Both the position numbers and the translations under genes were made by a program. This document shows positions 63,417-64,000 of a stretch of DNA of 64,000 nt, in pieces (positions within the stretch are counted from its first letter, which is position 1; each line of letters opens with the position of its first letter). The notes under the pieces are model-generated. The model did not search any database, was not told the origin of the DNA, and saw nothing but the letters and a program-made list of their open reading frames with translations. Source of the stretch: Paenibacillus sp. OVF10 (lineage in GTDB: Bacteria > Bacillota > Bacilli > Paenibacillales > Paenibacillaceae); NCBI GenBank assembly GCA_022836915.1, contig CP094668.1:4774001-4838000 (forward strand), written 5' to 3'.

Positions 63417-64000
63417 ATGACGGATTCCCGCTATTTGAAACGCACGATTGTGAAGGAAGAGATTGAAAGTCGCTATCTCGGAGAGAAGCGAACGCTCCGT
63501 ATTTACCTCCTCCGGGCTATAACGAATTACTTAGCTACCCTGTCGTATATTGTCAGGATGGCGAAGAATTTTTTAATTTCGGACGAATTGCTACAACAGC
63601 TAACCAAATTATTCTGGACGAAGGAGCCGAACCTTTCATTATTGTAGGGGTTCAGGTCGATGTGTCTGTGAGAACGCAGGAATATGCTCCATTCGGAGAT
63701 CGGTTCAAGGCATATACCGCTTGCTTCGCTGAAGAGATTATTCCCTATATAGAAGAGAAATATCCTGTGCGCCGTTCTCCGCAGGAACGCATTCTTGCCG
63801 GAGACTCGCTTGGTGGCAGTGTTTCGCTTCATCTTGCTCTGTTATATCCGGATCTGTTCACACGTGTCATCAGCATGTCTGGTGCCTTCTACTCTGCTTC
63901 ACAAGAAATCTATGCCGCAGCTGAAGATCTGTCTTGGCTCTCGATCTGGATGATCGTTGGTTTACAGGAAACTGCCTTTAAGGCAGATACCGGTACGTAT
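63417..64000 (+). CDS. Putative esterase (alpha/beta hydrolase, esterase-D/PF00756-like), partial, frameshift at ~63507
   Basis: About 195 residues are visible before the window end. The first frame ends at 63647, but adding one base near 63505-63512 gives RTLRIYLPPGYNELLSYPVVYCQDGEEFFN, the family start, followed by FIIVGVQVD, and the nucleophile elbow AGDSLGGSVSLHLAL. ATG at 63417 after AAAGGTG. Acts on ester bonds; siderophore or sugar esters are known for the family. Divergent from the pdh operon. C-terminus off the edge. Confidence 0.8.

Overview
The window looks like chromosome of a Paenibacillus-type Firmicute. GC is moderate (about 45% by eye). Ribosome binding sites are strong AGGAGG types and several starts are TTG or GTG. 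Signature systems include a ydaO-type c-di-AMP riboswitch, a PspA/DUF4247/DUF4178/DUF350 operon, a PerR-type box in front of fur, a pdhABCD operon and hairpin repeats of a Paenibacillus-like kind. I saw no rRNA, tRNA or CRISPR array.

Layout. 1-3.7 kb: AT-rich accessory genes (Nudix fragment, phosphotransferase, membrane serine hydrolase, wrecked methyltransferase, small Cys protein). 3.8-6.4 kb: Asp-box lipoprotein and L-lactate dehydrogenase. 6.5-25.1 kb: a block bounded by two dif-like sites, with a third inside and a tyrosine recombinase gene at each end; its cargo is mainly nitrogen and small-molecule metabolism (two amino-acid permeases, amidohydrolase, amidase, DUF1989, LysE exporter, FMN-riboswitch EamA transporter, DinB/CGNR pair, reductases, GNAT). 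25.2-32.5 kb: mobB-moeA, an HNH protein, the PspA operon, polysaccharide deacetylase, and a c-di-AMP-riboswitch-controlled LysM/3D protein. 32.7-36.2 kb: polar amino-acid ABC transporter and an M20 hydrolase. 36.5-43.2 kb: GH13 amylase and the glycogen genes glgA, glgB and divergent glgC. 43.4-51 kb: two-component system with an ABC ATPase/lipoprotein gene, MFS transporter, winged-helix regulator, HAD phosphatase. 51-57.7 kb: topB, fur, gltD, dfrA-thyA. 58-63.2 kb: pdhABCD. 63.4 kb to the end: partial esterase.

Sequence quality matters for reading this window. At least fifteen genes, including pdhC, glgB, ldh and the GH13 gene, are broken by single-base indels, almost always one base short in a homopolymer, and each family sequence resumes at once in the next frame. 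I read these as uncorrected sequencing errors and annotate the genes as whole. Only the methyltransferase near 3 kb, which has lost its middle, looks truly dead.

The most interesting structures are (i) the three dif-like sites paired with two tyrosine recombinase genes, which suggest an Xer-type integrated region, (ii) two copies of a 150-190 nt long-hairpin repeat in the leaders of a recombinase gene and thyA, and (iii) an EamA transporter under an FMN riboswitch, a probable riboflavin transporter.
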